The notes below the pieces were generated by a model, which did no database searches, was not told where the DNA came from, and saw only the letters and a list, made by a program, of their open reading frames with translations. Of a stretch of DNA of 54,971 nt, positions 38,676 through 48,488 are shown in pieces. The stretch is from Dehalococcoidia bacterium UBA5748 (lineage in GTDB: Bacteria; Chloroflexota; Dehalococcoidia; Dehalococcoidales; UBA5627), in assembly GCA_002419135.1 (NCBI GenBank), contig DIFM01000002.1, positions 1-54,971 of the forward strand. Direction: 5' to 3'. Numbering within the stretch: position 1 is the stretch's first letter; each line of letters opens with the position of its first letter. Made by a program: the position numbers and the translations under genes.

Positions 38676-41242
38676 TTCAACTCTATCACGGAGCCGTCGG
38701 GTGTCTTGGTAACATTGATACGGCTGGGGAATGCGTCCTTTAATTCGTCAATGTGAGTAATGACTATTATCTTCTCGAAATCATTTCTGATTGAGTTGAT
38801 GGCTTCTTTAATCTTTTCGATGCCGCTGTTATCCAGAGTACCGAATCCCTCATCAATAATCAGGGTGGGCAGTGGAGCACCGGCTCGCTTTGCCAGCAAT
38901 TTGGATAGGGCGATGCGGATGGCAAAATCGATACGAAAGGCCTCTCCGCCGCTGTAAGTTTCGTAAGGTCTGGCCCCCAGTTCGTCGGAGATAATTATTT
39001 CAAGCGTTTCCTGTACCTCTCCCTTTTTGGTCGGTTTTTGTGTATCAAATTTTACATGCATGCGGTTATCGGTCATTCTTCCCAACAGTTCATTGGCTTC
39101 GTTTTCGATATCCGGCAGAGCAGTTTCTATTAACATCATCTGGATGCCTTTTTTACCGAACGCCTTCGCCAGTTCGCTGTAAATAGTAGCTTCCTTCGAA
39201 ATAGCAGATAACTGCGATTCTTTCTCTTTCTTCTTTTTTTCCTGGCTTTGAAGATGTTGTAAACGGGCTTTCAAGCCTCCGCTTGCTTCCTGCGCCTCTT
39301 TCTGTTGTGCTGAGACCATCTGTAAGGCATTCTCTTCCCGTTCCGATTCTATTTCGAGTTGTGGCAGGGTTTCCAGTTCTATCTCTATTGCTTTCATTTT
39401 GTCGCTATCATTATCAAGCTGTTTCTGAAGCTCCTTTGAGGCTGCTACCGATTTGGATAGGACTTCTTTTTCGGTAGATAAAAGCTTTTCCGCCTCTTCC
39501 AGCCGGCGTTTTTTGCCCTCGTATTCCTGTAGTTCGGCTAGCCTTTCTGAAGTTTGGCGATGCTCAACCGCATTATATTTAAGCGAATCTATTTTTTTTT
39601 CTAATGACTTTAATTGGTTTTGTTCCTCTGTCGCATAGTCTAAGGATTCCAGTCTTTTATCTGTATCAGCCAGTAATTCCTTTTGCTTAATGAGCTTATT
39701 AGCCGCCTCTTTTGCGTCTTCAATTGCCTGTTCCAGATTGCCTACTCTGTTTTGTAACCATTCCCGGTGGCTTTTCAGCTCTGCTTCTTCTACCCCCAGA
39801 TCTTTTTTGATGATTTCGGCTTCAGCAATCAGATTACTTATTTCGGTCTCTTTTTGCTTTATCAGTGCGATATTATTACTACGGTCATTTTCAAACTTTG
39901 CTCTGATAATTTCCAAACCCTCAACACCCAGAGCTGTCTCGCAGAGCGGGCATTTATTTTCTCCCTCTTTAGAAAGCAGGACAAGCTTCTCTTCGAGTGC
40001 ACTGACTTCCTTTTGCAGGCTCTCCTGATCATTTTTTAATTGTTTGACGGAGTATAGTAGCGTGCGGTGTTCTTCTTTTTTTACTTCAAAATTTTTTTCC
40101 TTATCTTGCAGACGCGGTTTTGCTTTTTCGATTTTCGCCAGTTCTTCTTGATATTGCGGCAATTTCTGTACTTTGTTTTCAAGGTCCTCGATAGTTCTTT
40201 TAAAAACAGAGCGGTTCGATTGTAGTCCTGATTGCGCTTTTTCGATGGCCTGTTCCAGAGCCCGGAGGTTATCTTTTAAGCTGTTAAGCTGCTGCAGTTT
40301 GTTGTTGAAGTCATCGCATAGAGTCTTAATATTTATAAAATCCGCATATCCCTTTTCGATTTCTTGGCGTTTTGCAATTAAATCTTCATATTCTTTAATT
40401 TGCTTTTTATGTTGTTCGATTTCGTTTTCGCGAATCCCAATTTGTTTTATATTGTAGGATATATGTTCTTGCAGCTGATTAAGTTGTTGGCGCTTATTTT
40501 CAAGAGACTGTTTTTTTTGCCTGACGATATCAAATTCCTTCTGCTTATTCTTTACCTCTATGTCAATCACTGCAAGGTTTTGCTTTGCGAGTTCGAATTT
40601 TTTTTCAAGTTCGGATTTCGATTCAAGCTCAATCTCGATATCGCGGATGGAGCTTTCAAGTACTGTTCTTTCCGCCTGATTCATACGCGTTTTTTCGCGG
40701 GCTTTTTCTTCCAGTTTATCGTATATATCAAGACCGAGGATATTGGAGAGTACCGCTTTGCGCTTTGCCGGCTGCTGACGGGTGAATTGGTCGGCGTGCC
40801 CCTGACGTAAGTAAGCACTGTTTATAAAGGTATCATAGTCCATATTCAGCTTATTTTTAATTATATTTTCAGTTTCCGGCATAGTATTGCCGGATATTGT
40901 CTTAAAGCCTTCACCATCATATATCATCAGGTCAAGGCTGCTCTGACCGGCGCCCGTAGCTTTTTTAGGACGAGCGCGCCTTCTTTTTACACGATAGAGT
41001 TGGTCTTCAATGCGAAAATCGAATTCTACAGATGCCTCGGTTTCCCAAATGTGTATTACATCATCGGGGCTTTTTGCCCTTGACTCTCCCCACAATGCCC
41101 AGGTCATTGCATCCACGATTGCGGATTTTCCATTGCCGTTATCTCCGCAGATACAGGCGGTCTGGATGCCCTCGAAAGAAAACGAAGGCATATCCCCGCG
41201 GTAGGGCATAAAGTTGTGTATCTTTAATGCTACTGGAATCAT
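38672..41242 (-). CDS. sbcC: SbcC/Rad50-like SMC-family exonuclease ATPase
   Basis: An 856-residue DNA-repair ATPase. N-terminal Walker A GDNGNGKS (33-40), two long coiled coils, and the zinc hook CPLC (C431, C434) at the apex. The C-terminal ABC half has YSGGEAFRIDFAIRIALS (signature) and LIIDEGFGTLD (Walker B), then a His-loop VITHID. SbcC normally works with the Mre11-like nuclease SbcD, which is not in the window. No Shine-Dalgarno is seen; TAAAAT 8 nt upstream of the ATG hints at leaderless expression. Confidence 0.92.
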   Translation of the reverse strand: MIPVALKIHNFMPYRGDMPSFSFEGIQTACICGDNGNGKSAIVDAMTWALWGESRAKSPDDVIHIWETEASVEFDFRIEDQLYRVKRRRARPKKATGAGQSSLDLMIYDGEGFKTISGNTMPETENIIKNKLNMDYDTFINSAYLRQGHADQFTRQQPAKRKAVLSNILGLDIYDKLEEKAREKTRMNQAERTVLESSIRDIEIELESKSELEKKFELAKQNLAVIDIEVKNKQKEFDIVRQKKQSLENKRQQLNQLQEHISYNIKQIGIRENEIEQHKKQIKEYEDLIAKRQEIEKGYADFINIKTLCDDFNNKLQQLNSLKDNLRALEQAIEKAQSGLQSNRSVFKRTIEDLENKVQKLPQYQEELAKIEKAKPRLQDKEKNFEVKKEEHRTLLYSVKQLKNDQESLQKEVSALEEKLVLLSKEGENKCPLCETALGVEGLEIIRAKFENDRSNNIALIKQKETEISNLIAEAEIIKKDLGVEEAELKSHREWLQNRVGNLEQAIEDAKEAANKLIKQKELLADTDKRLESLDYATEEQNQLKSLEKKIDSLKYNAVEHRQTSERLAELQEYEGKKRRLEEAEKLLSTEKEVLSKSVAASKELQKQLDNDSDKMKAIEIELETLPQLEIESEREENALQMVSAQQKEAQEASGGLKARLQHLQSQEKKKKEKESQLSAISKEATIYSELAKAFGKKGIQMMLIETALPDIENEANELLGRMTDNRMHVKFDTQKPTKKGEVQETLEIIISDELGARPYETYSGGEAFRIDFAIRIALSKLLAKRAGAPLPTLIIDEGFGTLDNSGIEKIKEAINSIRNDFEKIIVITHIDELKDAFPSRINVTKTPDGSVIELN

Positions 41243-41404
41243 TTGAGGTTATTTTAGCATAGTTGGAGGAATTAATACTCATATATTGTTTGCCATATAT
41301 AGAATACGGGATAGACGAATAAAAAATTCGATTTTTAAGAGTACATAATGTAGGTACAGAAAGATTCTTTACAAGGGTGGTTATAAAAAATCATCGCCTT
41401 TGTA

Positions 41405-41426
41405 GTTCGACAGGCTCACCACGAAC
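41405..41426. repeat. Short palindromic repeat (GTTCG-type)
   Basis: GTTCGACAGGCTCACCACGAAC: ends GTTCG/CGAAC pair; its complement is a relative of 38049-38071. Intergenic. Confidence 0.55.
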
Positions 41427-41551
41427 GGTTTTTCAATATTACGCGCGAAAGGCTTTGGGGTGGGGTGCAATGAGTTAAATTATTCCTCCCCCCGGATTCT
41501 TCGTCCGCTTGCAACGTCCTCCGGAATGACAATTAACAGTATGGCAAATAA

Positions 41552-41593
41552 AAAATCCGCTCACTCTTGTCGAAGGGTCTGCGAGCGGATTTT
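41552..41593 (-). terminator. Terminator of the rpoD transcript (bidirectional form)
   Basis: AAAATCCGCTC (41552-41562) and GAGCGGATTTT (41583-41593) form a perfect 11-bp stem with a T-run on the minus-strand side, 23 bp beyond the rpoD stop. Confidence 0.87.
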
Positions 41594-41615
41594 AATATGT
41601 CTTGTCGTCTGTTGA

Positions 41616-43148
41616 TTATTCCAGATAATCCTTTAGCTTGCGGCTGCGGGTGGGGTGGCGCAGTTTGCGCAGCGCCTTGGCTTCGATTTGGCGGATTCTT
41701 TCGCGTGTTACGTTGAATTCGCGTCCGACTTCTTCCAGTGTACGGCTGCGTCCGTCTTCCAGTCCAAACCTTAACTGCAATACACGTCTTTCTCTCGGCG
41801 TCAGGCTGTCCAGCACATCCTCGATTTGTTCTTTTAATAGCTGGCGGGAGGCGGCATCGGGGGGTGGCAAGGCATTCTGGTCTTCAATAAAGTCGCCCAG
41901 ATGGCTATCCTCTTCCTCACCAATCGGCGCTTCCAGCGAAATGGGCAATTGTGAAACCTTGATGATTTCTCTTACCTTTTCGGGGGAAATCTCCAGTTCG
42001 TCACCGATTTCTTTGGGGGTAGGCTCTCTTCCAAGTTCCTGCGACAGGTGTCTGCTGACACTTAGAAGCTTATTGATAGTTTCTACCATATGTACGGGTA
42101 TACGAATAGTGCGCGCCTGGTCTGCGATGGCGCGGGTGATTGCCTGTCTTATCCACCATGTGGCATAGGTGCTGAATTTGTAGCCGCGATGGTAATCGAA
42201 TTTCTCCACAGCTCGAATCAAACCCATATTGCCTTCCTGTAACAGGTCAAGAAGCGGCATTCCGCGCCCGATGTGCTTTTTTGCAACGCTGACAACCAAT
42301 CTTAAATTGGCTTCTATTAGGTGCTTTTCGGATTTATTCGATTCCTTTACCAATTGGTCAATATATAACTGAAATTTATCTTCATAAATACTGATTGAGT
42401 CGATAAATTGAGGGTCGGTTGTAAGTTGCTCGATATCGGCCGAATCGGTATTATCGTCGATGGCATTCAAGAAATCCTTCGGGAGTAAACTCATATTCAA
42501 ATAAAGATTTATTATAGATTGCTCGATATCCGGTATCGGCTGCCCTGTCTTCTGGGCAATATTATGAGTTAATCTTTGGTCAATTTCATTTGAAATACTG
42601 GCTATAAGGGTATTGTCGGAGATGTTTTCTTTGAAAGTATTACCGGGTGTGATGTTCAGTTCCAGTTGCAGAAGATGCAGTATGTTCATTAGATTTGAAA
42701 GGTCTCTTAACATACATAACAATATTTCGGTTGCACCGGGCGCCCTGCCGTTTTGGTCGATATAGCTTTCCTTAATTTCTTTAATACGCTTGCCGGCCTC
42801 CATTTTTTTGGCAAGAATCTTTTCATCCTCTGCCGTAAGCAGCAGAACACGGCCTATTTCATGAAGATACATGCGAACCGGGTCATCGACAATTCCCGGT
42901 TCATCGCCGGCATCAAGTAATGCCAGCTTTACATCCTGCTCGGTTGGCATCTCTTCTTCTTCAAGGTCCTCTTTGGAGGGATTGAACTCATCTTCGGACA
43001 TATCACCGGATTCAAAATCCTCTTCACTGCCTTCATCCTCAGCCGATTCGTCTTTGTCTGCTTCTTTGGGTTCTTCTTCGAATTCTAAATCCGATTTTTT
43101 ATTTGTAATTTCTGATTTTTTGCTTCTTTTACTGTTTTCCTGTTTCAT
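41616..43148 (-). CDS. rpoD: RNA polymerase primary sigma factor RpoD (SigA)
   Basis: A 510-residue principal sigma-70 factor. A long acidic N-terminal region (about 20-70) is followed by region 1.2 (DPVRMYLHEIGRVLLLT), a non-conserved insertion (about 130-255), region 2 (AVEKFDYHRGYKFSTYATWW, which melts and reads the -10), region 3 and region 4 (LTPRERRVLQLRFGLEDG, VTRERIRQIEAKALRKLRHP) reading the -35. It fits the consensus promoters found across this window. Its start lies inside dnaG (20-nt overlap), with GGAG within the dnaG end. Confidence 0.97.
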   Translation of the reverse strand: MKQENSKRSKKSEITNKKSDLEFEEEPKEADKDESAEDEGSEEDFESGDMSEDEFNPSKEDLEEEEMPTEQDVKLALLDAGDEPGIVDDPVRMYLHEIGRVLLLTAEDEKILAKKMEAGKRIKEIKESYIDQNGRAPGATEILLCMLRDLSNLMNILHLLQLELNITPGNTFKENISDNTLIASISNEIDQRLTHNIAQKTGQPIPDIEQSIINLYLNMSLLPKDFLNAIDDNTDSADIEQLTTDPQFIDSISIYEDKFQLYIDQLVKESNKSEKHLIEANLRLVVSVAKKHIGRGMPLLDLLQEGNMGLIRAVEKFDYHRGYKFSTYATWWIRQAITRAIADQARTIRIPVHMVETINKLLSVSRHLSQELGREPTPKEIGDELEISPEKVREIIKVSQLPISLEAPIGEEEDSHLGDFIEDQNALPPPDAASRQLLKEQIEDVLDSLTPRERRVLQLRFGLEDGRSRTLEEVGREFNVTRERIRQIEAKALRKLRHPTRSRKLKDYLE

Positions 43149-44925
43149 TAATATCTCCTCTATATTGACTGTCAGCCGATTTCTTCGAAAAGACCTCTCT
43201 CAATTCGTTACTATTGCCAATTCCCTGCTCTTCAAGCTTGCTGAGCCCGGCTGTACTGCCTTTAGATGCCGCTTCGGCGGCAAAAATTACTTCTCGCTTC
43301 ATTTCAAGCTTGCGCAGGAACTTTTCATGCAACCTGAGGATACAAAATGACATCTTTTGCTCGATTTTATCGGGTGGCACTTCCCTCTTTATCAATTTAT
43401 CCAGATAGTCCCAGATTGAAGAATCCAAACTAGTTTTTATGTTATTTAAGTCTTCCATTTTCGATAGAGCAAAAAAGACCTCGCGGTTTTCACTGTTCTC
43501 AAAGTATTCCGGTTTAATTTTATGCTTAAAGGATTTAAGTTTAGGGAATTGCAGCAATAACGTCAAGCAGTATTCTTCAAGAGGCTGGGAAAAGGTCGGA
43601 GTTGCCATTGAATCGGATAGGGGGCTTTTCTTTTTATTGTTATATTTCGAGTATTCTACCGGTTTTTTAACAATCGATTCAAGTTCACGTACACTAATAC
43701 CTACAAGGTGTGATAATTTTTGCATATAATGTGCCCTGCGAATCTTGTCTTCAACCTGTGTAATTATAGGCAGTAATTTATCTGATGCAACAGTTTTATC
43801 CCTGGCGGTTGATAAATCCAGTTTCGCTGTGACTATGTCAAAGGTGTAATCTATCACCGGTATTGCATTATTTAGCAGTTTTTGCCACTCGGAAGCATCA
43901 TTTCGTATTACATCATCAGGGTCACTGCCGGCCGGCATTATTGCTACTTTAATTTCATTTTGTATTAAATTTTCATAACTGACGCAGCGTAGCATTGCCT
44001 CTTCCCCGGCAATGTCTGAATCCAGTGCCAGTATCAAGTTTTTCGTTAGCTTTTTTAATGTGTTCATCTGCTTTTCGGTAACCGCTGTCCCCATTGATGC
44101 AACAACGTTGGAAAAACTATACTGATGCGCCATAATGACATCCATATAACCTTCGACCAATACAGCTAAGTCTTCTTTGCGTATTGACTGGCTTGCCAAA
44201 TTAATGCCGTAGAGGTTGCCGCTCTTATCGAAAACAGCGGTCTGGGGAGAGTTGATATACTTAGCCTGATTTTCTTCGAATGTTCTCCCTCCGAAACCGC
44301 AGCACTTCCCTTTAATATCCATAATCGGAAACATAAGGCGATTGCGAAACACATCATACGAACCCTTGCCTTCAGCTGTGGTAATAGCACCGGCCTCAAA
44401 AAGCTCTTTTTCAGTATATCCTTTGTCAAGAAGGTAATTCTTAAGGGAGTCACGGCTGTTTAGGCTGAAGCCGAGTTGGAAATCTGTAATCGATTTCTCG
44501 TTCAAGCCTCTTTTTAAGGCATAACTTTTAGCTTTCTCGCCGTAATCCGTATTAATCAATATATTGTGAAAGTATTGAGCCGCTGCCTGGTTGACCTGAT
44601 AAATTTTATCGTATTTTTCCCTGTCCTCTTTTTGCCCGCCAATTGAAGGAACTTCGATCCCTGCTTTTTCGGCAAGAATACGCAGGGCATCCCCAAACGT
44701 AATGTTTTGTTGCTTCATTATGAAAGAAAAAACGTCTCCGCCTTCATTACAGGCACCAAAGCAATGCCATCTTTGTTCATCAGGATAAATAAAGAACGAG
44801 CCGTGCTTTTCACTGTGAAAAGGGCATAAACCCTTAAAGTTTTTGCCGGCTTTTGTCAATTTAGTATATTGGCCGACAATCTCCACAATATCGGTTTTTT
44901 GTTTTACTTCTTCAATAACGCTCAT
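43129..44925 (-). CDS. dnaG: DNA primase
   Basis: Primase of chromosome replication, 598 residues: N-terminal CHC2 zinc finger (CPFHSEKHGSFFI, then HCFGACNEGGD), the RNA-polymerase domain (FGGRTFEENQAKYINSPQT), TOPRIM acidic motifs (LVEGYMDVIMAH, LALDSDIAGEEA) and a C-terminal DnaB-interacting-type helical region. dnaG-rpoD order is common in bacteria (macromolecular-synthesis operon), here without rpsU. The start codon has no Shine-Dalgarno; a TATAAT ends 11 nt upstream. Confidence 0.95.
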   Translation of the reverse strand: MSVIEEVKQKTDIVEIVGQYTKLTKAGKNFKGLCPFHSEKHGSFFIYPDEQRWHCFGACNEGGDVFSFIMKQQNITFGDALRILAEKAGIEVPSIGGQKEDREKYDKIYQVNQAAAQYFHNILINTDYGEKAKSYALKRGLNEKSITDFQLGFSLNSRDSLKNYLLDKGYTEKELFEAGAITTAEGKGSYDVFRNRLMFPIMDIKGKCCGFGGRTFEENQAKYINSPQTAVFDKSGNLYGINLASQSIRKEDLAVLVEGYMDVIMAHQYSFSNVVASMGTAVTEKQMNTLKKLTKNLILALDSDIAGEEAMLRCVSYENLIQNEIKVAIMPAGSDPDDVIRNDASEWQKLLNNAIPVIDYTFDIVTAKLDLSTARDKTVASDKLLPIITQVEDKIRRAHYMQKLSHLVGISVRELESIVKKPVEYSKYNNKKKSPLSDSMATPTFSQPLEEYCLTLLLQFPKLKSFKHKIKPEYFENSENREVFFALSKMEDLNNIKTSLDSSIWDYLDKLIKREVPPDKIEQKMSFCILRLHEKFLRKLEMKREVIFAAEAASKGSTAGLSKLEEQGIGNSNELREVFSKKSADSQYRGDINETGKQ

Positions 44926-44936
44926 AATTTCTACTA

Positions 44937-44942
44937 ATTATA
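44937..44942 (-). promoter_or_regulatory. -10 element of dnaG-rpoD
   Basis: On the minus strand TATAAT (44942-44937), followed by only 11 nt before the ATG at 44925; the predicted leader is about 5 nt. No convincing -35 at 16-18 nt. Confidence 0.5.
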
Positions 44943-45038
44943 CAATATATTCCAGTTATATGCCCGAAAAATAAACCTGACGCAGATGAGTTATATCAAC
45001 GATTGAATAAAACATGGTAGGTACTGATCTATCGAAAG

Positions 45039-46079
45039 TTAGAAGGATATGTTTTTTGAAAGATTTATAGCATACTGGTCTGTCATACCGGCAATATAAT
45101 CTACAACACACCTTTCGGCATCATCACTGAAACGCATATATTCCGGTGGTAACTCATCAACATGCTTTTCAAAATATTTATACAGTTTCTGGACGATTTG
45201 TCTGGCTGCTATTGATTCTTGTTCTTTGGATTGTACACGATATACCTTTTCAAAAAGGAATGCTCTTAATTCATTGGTTGCTTCCAGCACTGAATTACTC
45301 ATTTTGATAAGAGGTCCTATTTGACTATCGCTACTTCCGGTGGCTGCCCATGAATTTTCAATGATATCGCAAACCATTGTATTGACGCGTTCTCCGTGAG
45401 AACTTCCCAGTAATTTAAATGTGGAGCAGGGCAGGTTATTTTCGGTGATAATTCCTGCTCTGATTGCATCTCCGATATCATGGTTAACATAGGCGATCAA
45501 GTCGGATATCTTGCAGATTTCGCCTTCAAGTGTTCCTACTTCTCCCCAGTTCTCCCCGTACATATTATCTGCCGGTTTGGAGTGATTCAGTATGCCGTCT
45601 CTCACTTCCCACGTCAGATTCAATCCCTTACCGTCGTTTTCAATTGTATCAACCACGCGTAAGCTTTGTTGATTATGCCGGAAACCCTTACCATAGATCT
45701 CATTCAATACCTCTTCACCTACGTGCCCGAAAGGAGTATGCCCTAGGTCATGCCCCAACCCGATAGCTTCTGTCAGGTCTTCGTTCAGATTTAATGAGCG
45801 GGCAATGGTTCTGGCCAGTTGGGAAACTTCAAGCGTATGAGTTAAGCGTGTAACATAATGGTCGCCAAGAGGTGCAATAAATACCTGTGTTTTATGTTTT
45901 AACCGCCGGAAGGCTTTGCAGTGGATGATTCTATCGCGGTCGCGCTGAAAAGCTGTTCGTATCGGGCAGGGTTCTTCATATCTCATCCTGCCCCTGGATA
46001 AAACGCTTTGAGCTGCTAACGGTGAAAGTTGCAGCTCTCGCTCTTCGATTTTCTGACGGATATTAAAGTCTTGGATCAT
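45039..46079 (-). CDS. dgt: Deoxyguanosinetriphosphate triphosphohydrolase-like (dGTPase)
   Basis: A 346-residue HD-superfamily enzyme hydrolysing dGTP (or other dNTPs) to nucleoside and triphosphate. Motifs: FRRLKHKTQVFI, RLTHTLEVSQLARTIAR (metal H), and AIGLGHDLGHTPFGHVGE (the HDxGH core). Its length is near that of the deoxyguanosine triphosphohydrolase-like subgroup. ATGA overlap with the ppsA stop makes it the second gene of ppsA-dgt. Confidence 0.93.
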   Translation of the reverse strand: MIQDFNIRQKIEERELQLSPLAAQSVLSRGRMRYEEPCPIRTAFQRDRDRIIHCKAFRRLKHKTQVFIAPLGDHYVTRLTHTLEVSQLARTIARSLNLNEDLTEAIGLGHDLGHTPFGHVGEEVLNEIYGKGFRHNQQSLRVVDTIENDGKGLNLTWEVRDGILNHSKPADNMYGENWGEVGTLEGEICKISDLIAYVNHDIGDAIRAGIITENNLPCSTFKLLGSSHGERVNTMVCDIIENSWAATGSSDSQIGPLIKMSNSVLEATNELRAFLFEKVYRVQSKEQESIAARQIVQKLYKYFEKHVDELPPEYMRFSDDAERCVVDYIAGMTDQYAINLSKNISF

Positions 46080-48325
46080 CTAATATTAAGCTTGGCTTCC
46101 GCTTTTGCAATTATTTCGCGGGTAGTGCCAATCATATCGGGGCTGACCGAAACTGAAGTTATACCCCAAGAAACCAACTTTTCGGTCAATTCAGGATATA
46201 CCGAGGGAGCTTGTCCGCAAATGGATGCGGTAACACCCATACTTTTGGCAACGGTAATCGCTCTCTCCAGTGCAATCATAACAGCTTCGTTGCGTTCGTC
46301 GAAGGTGGAAGCCAGCTTGGCGCTGTCTCTATCAATGCCGAGTATCAATTGAGTAAGGTCATTACTGCCTATCGAGATACCATCGATGCCGACACTTAAG
46401 AATTTTTCGATTAAGAAAATGTTGGAAGGTACCTCCACCATCATCCAGAGTTTGAAATCTTCACTGCGAACCAGCCCCTCTTTCTCCAGTATAGCTTTAG
46501 TTCGTTTAAGCTCATCAACTGTTCTGACAAAAGGAATCATCACGTGCAGATTCTTATAATCCCTTCTCACACGTTTAATAGCTTCTATTTCGAGTTTAAA
46601 AGACTCTATATCGGTTACATATCTCGAAGCACCGCGATAACCGATCATCGGGTTCTCTTCCGATTCTTCAAAATCACGTCCACCGATAAGGTCTTTGTAT
46701 TCATTAGTCTTAAAGTCGGTGGTTCTATAGACGACCGGGCGTGGATAAAACGGTTTGGCAAAAGAAATCAGGCCGTTATAGAGTTTGTCAACAAACTCAT
46801 TGCCTTTATTTTGTTTTAACATGTAGCTCGGATGTTCTCCGATTTGTGCAACTATGAATTCCGCTCTTAACAATCCGACGCCGTCTACATTGCGTTCCGA
46901 TATCATGTCTGCAAGTTCCGGTTGCGCAAGGTTGACATAAACTTTGGTTTTGGTTGTAAGAGATTCTCTTAGTATATTAGACATTTTAGTAGTGGTCAGG
47001 CTACGGGCAATCTTTCCGCTGTATACCTTTCCCTTGGCACCGTCAACCGTAATTATTTTTTTATCGATAAGAGTTTTTGTAGCAAGGTCGGTACCGACTA
47101 CGCAGGGTATACCGAGTTCACGGCTCACAATAGCGGCATGGGCAGTTCTTCCTCCCCTGTCTGTAACTATAGCGGCTGCTTTTTTCATTGCCGGTACAAA
47201 ATCAGGTGTAGTCATTTCAGTGACAAGGATATCTCCCTGGTGAACTCTGTCCAGTTGGGATGCTTCGTGTATTATTTTCACAGGTCCTGATGCCAGCCCG
47301 GGGCTGGCGGCAACACCGCTTAAGAGTACCGGGGCGTTGATTTCCGGCTCTTCTTCAACCGCTTCTTTAATAGTGGTGACCGGACGTGTCTGTACTATAA
47401 AATATTTACCGTTCTCTTTAGCCCATTCGATATCCTGTGGGAACTGGTAGTGGTCTTCTATTTGTTTGCCGATTTTTGCCAGCTCAATAATTTCCTCATC
47501 CGAAAGTTTAATTTTGCCCTGCAGGTCCTTATCAATAATTTGCCACGTATTTATATCTTTACTATTATTAATCGTATTTCTGGAGAGTTGATTCTTCTGC
47601 TTGCTGATTCTTTTTGATTTAATAGAGAGATTTTCTTTATCTACTATATATAAATCAGGGGTTACCTCTCCCGAGACTAACCCCTCGCCTAAACCGTATA
47701 TAGCTTCTATTACAATTTCTTTGGGGTTGCTTGTTACCGGTTCCACAGTAAACATAACACCTGAAGTTACCGAAGCTATCATTCTTTGTACCGGAACTGC
47801 TATTCCTACTTTAAAATGATCGAATCCCTGTTGAACCCTGTAATAGATGGCACGCGGCTCAAAAAGAGATGCCCAGCACCGGAGTACGGCATCAACGACC
47901 TCATCCGGCCCTTCAATATTAAGATAAGTACTTTGCTGTCCGGCGAAAGATGCTTCGGGAAGGTCTTCTGCAGTTGCTGATGAACGAACAGCTACCAATC
48001 CTTCTCCCAACTGCTTGTAGGCTTCTTTGATTTTAACAGCCAGTTCGGGCATTACGCATGAATCCAAAAACATTTGTTTTATAATTGTCGATACTCGTTG
48101 TAACTGTTTGGTGTCTTCTATGTCTAAAGAGTCGAGGAGTGTTTGGATTTCGCCTAAAATATCAGAGTTTTTTAAAAATTCGAAATAACAATCTACCGAA
48201 ACAACAAAACCCGGCGGTACTGGTATATTGGCTTTTGTCATTTCTCCCAAATTGGCCCCTTTCCCACCTACAATCGGGACGTCTTCTTTGGAAATATCTT
48301 TAAACCAAATGATAGCCTCAGGCAT
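46076..48325 (-). CDS. ppsA: Phosphoenolpyruvate synthase
   Basis: Converts pyruvate, ATP and water to PEP, AMP and phosphate; the gluconeogenic entry, 749 residues. N-terminal ATP-grasp domain (VGGKGANLGEMTKANIPVPP, EAIYGLGEGLVSGEVTPDLY), swivel domain with phospho-histidine GGRTAHAAIVSRELGIPCVVG (in split: TAHAAI), and the TIM-barrel domain (GVGLLRAEF, IGSNDLTQLILGIDRD, CGQAP with the catalytic Cys). PEP synthase rather than PPDK by length and the C-terminal CGQAP. Coupled to dgt. A promoter lies upstream, divergent from the nuclease gene. Confidence 0.95.
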   Translation of the reverse strand: MPEAIIWFKDISKEDVPIVGGKGANLGEMTKANIPVPPGFVVSVDCYFEFLKNSDILGEIQTLLDSLDIEDTKQLQRVSTIIKQMFLDSCVMPELAVKIKEAYKQLGEGLVAVRSSATAEDLPEASFAGQQSTYLNIEGPDEVVDAVLRCWASLFEPRAIYYRVQQGFDHFKVGIAVPVQRMIASVTSGVMFTVEPVTSNPKEIVIEAIYGLGEGLVSGEVTPDLYIVDKENLSIKSKRISKQKNQLSRNTINNSKDINTWQIIDKDLQGKIKLSDEEIIELAKIGKQIEDHYQFPQDIEWAKENGKYFIVQTRPVTTIKEAVEEEPEINAPVLLSGVAASPGLASGPVKIIHEASQLDRVHQGDILVTEMTTPDFVPAMKKAAAIVTDRGGRTAHAAIVSRELGIPCVVGTDLATKTLIDKKIITVDGAKGKVYSGKIARSLTTTKMSNILRESLTTKTKVYVNLAQPELADMISERNVDGVGLLRAEFIVAQIGEHPSYMLKQNKGNEFVDKLYNGLISFAKPFYPRPVVYRTTDFKTNEYKDLIGGRDFEESEENPMIGYRGASRYVTDIESFKLEIEAIKRVRRDYKNLHVMIPFVRTVDELKRTKAILEKEGLVRSEDFKLWMMVEVPSNIFLIEKFLSVGIDGISIGSNDLTQLILGIDRDSAKLASTFDERNEAVMIALERAITVAKSMGVTASICGQAPSVYPELTEKLVSWGITSVSVSPDMIGTTREIIAKAEAKLNIR

Positions 48326-48368
48326 AATTCAACTCTCCTTATTGCATAAGTTTAGATAAAGCGCCACT

Positions 48369-48399
48369 ATTATACCATAATGACAGTATCTTCCTGCAA
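48369..48399 (-). promoter_or_regulatory. Promoter of ppsA-dgt
   Basis: On the minus strand TTGCAG (48399-48394), 19-nt spacer, TATAAT (48374-48369), 43 nt before the ppsA start, with RBS AAGGAGAG in the leader. Long spacer. Confidence 0.55.
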
Positions 48400-48422
48400 G
48401 CCGATTATAATATGCATATTTC

Positions 48423-48452
48423 TTGACAGTTTCGGAAAACAAGGGGTAGAAT
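48423..48452 (+). promoter_or_regulatory. Promoter of the bifunctional nuclease gene
   Basis: TTGACA (48423-48428), 18-nt spacer, TAGAAT (48447-48452), 36 nt before the ATG at 48489. Confidence 0.75.
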
Positions 48453-48488
48453 TACTTTGATTGATGGTTGTACAGGAGGGGCGTATTA

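Larger units (their letters stand above)
41243..41615. other. Intergenic region with repeat fragments between sbcC and rpoD
   Basis: A 373-bp gap without a gene. It contains a copy of the GTTCG...CGAAC palindromic repeat (41405-41426), a GGATTCTTCG...CCGGAATGAC stretch (about 41493-41530) resembling the GTCATTCC ends seen near 13.6 kb, and the rpoD terminator (41552-41593). Confidence 0.55.
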
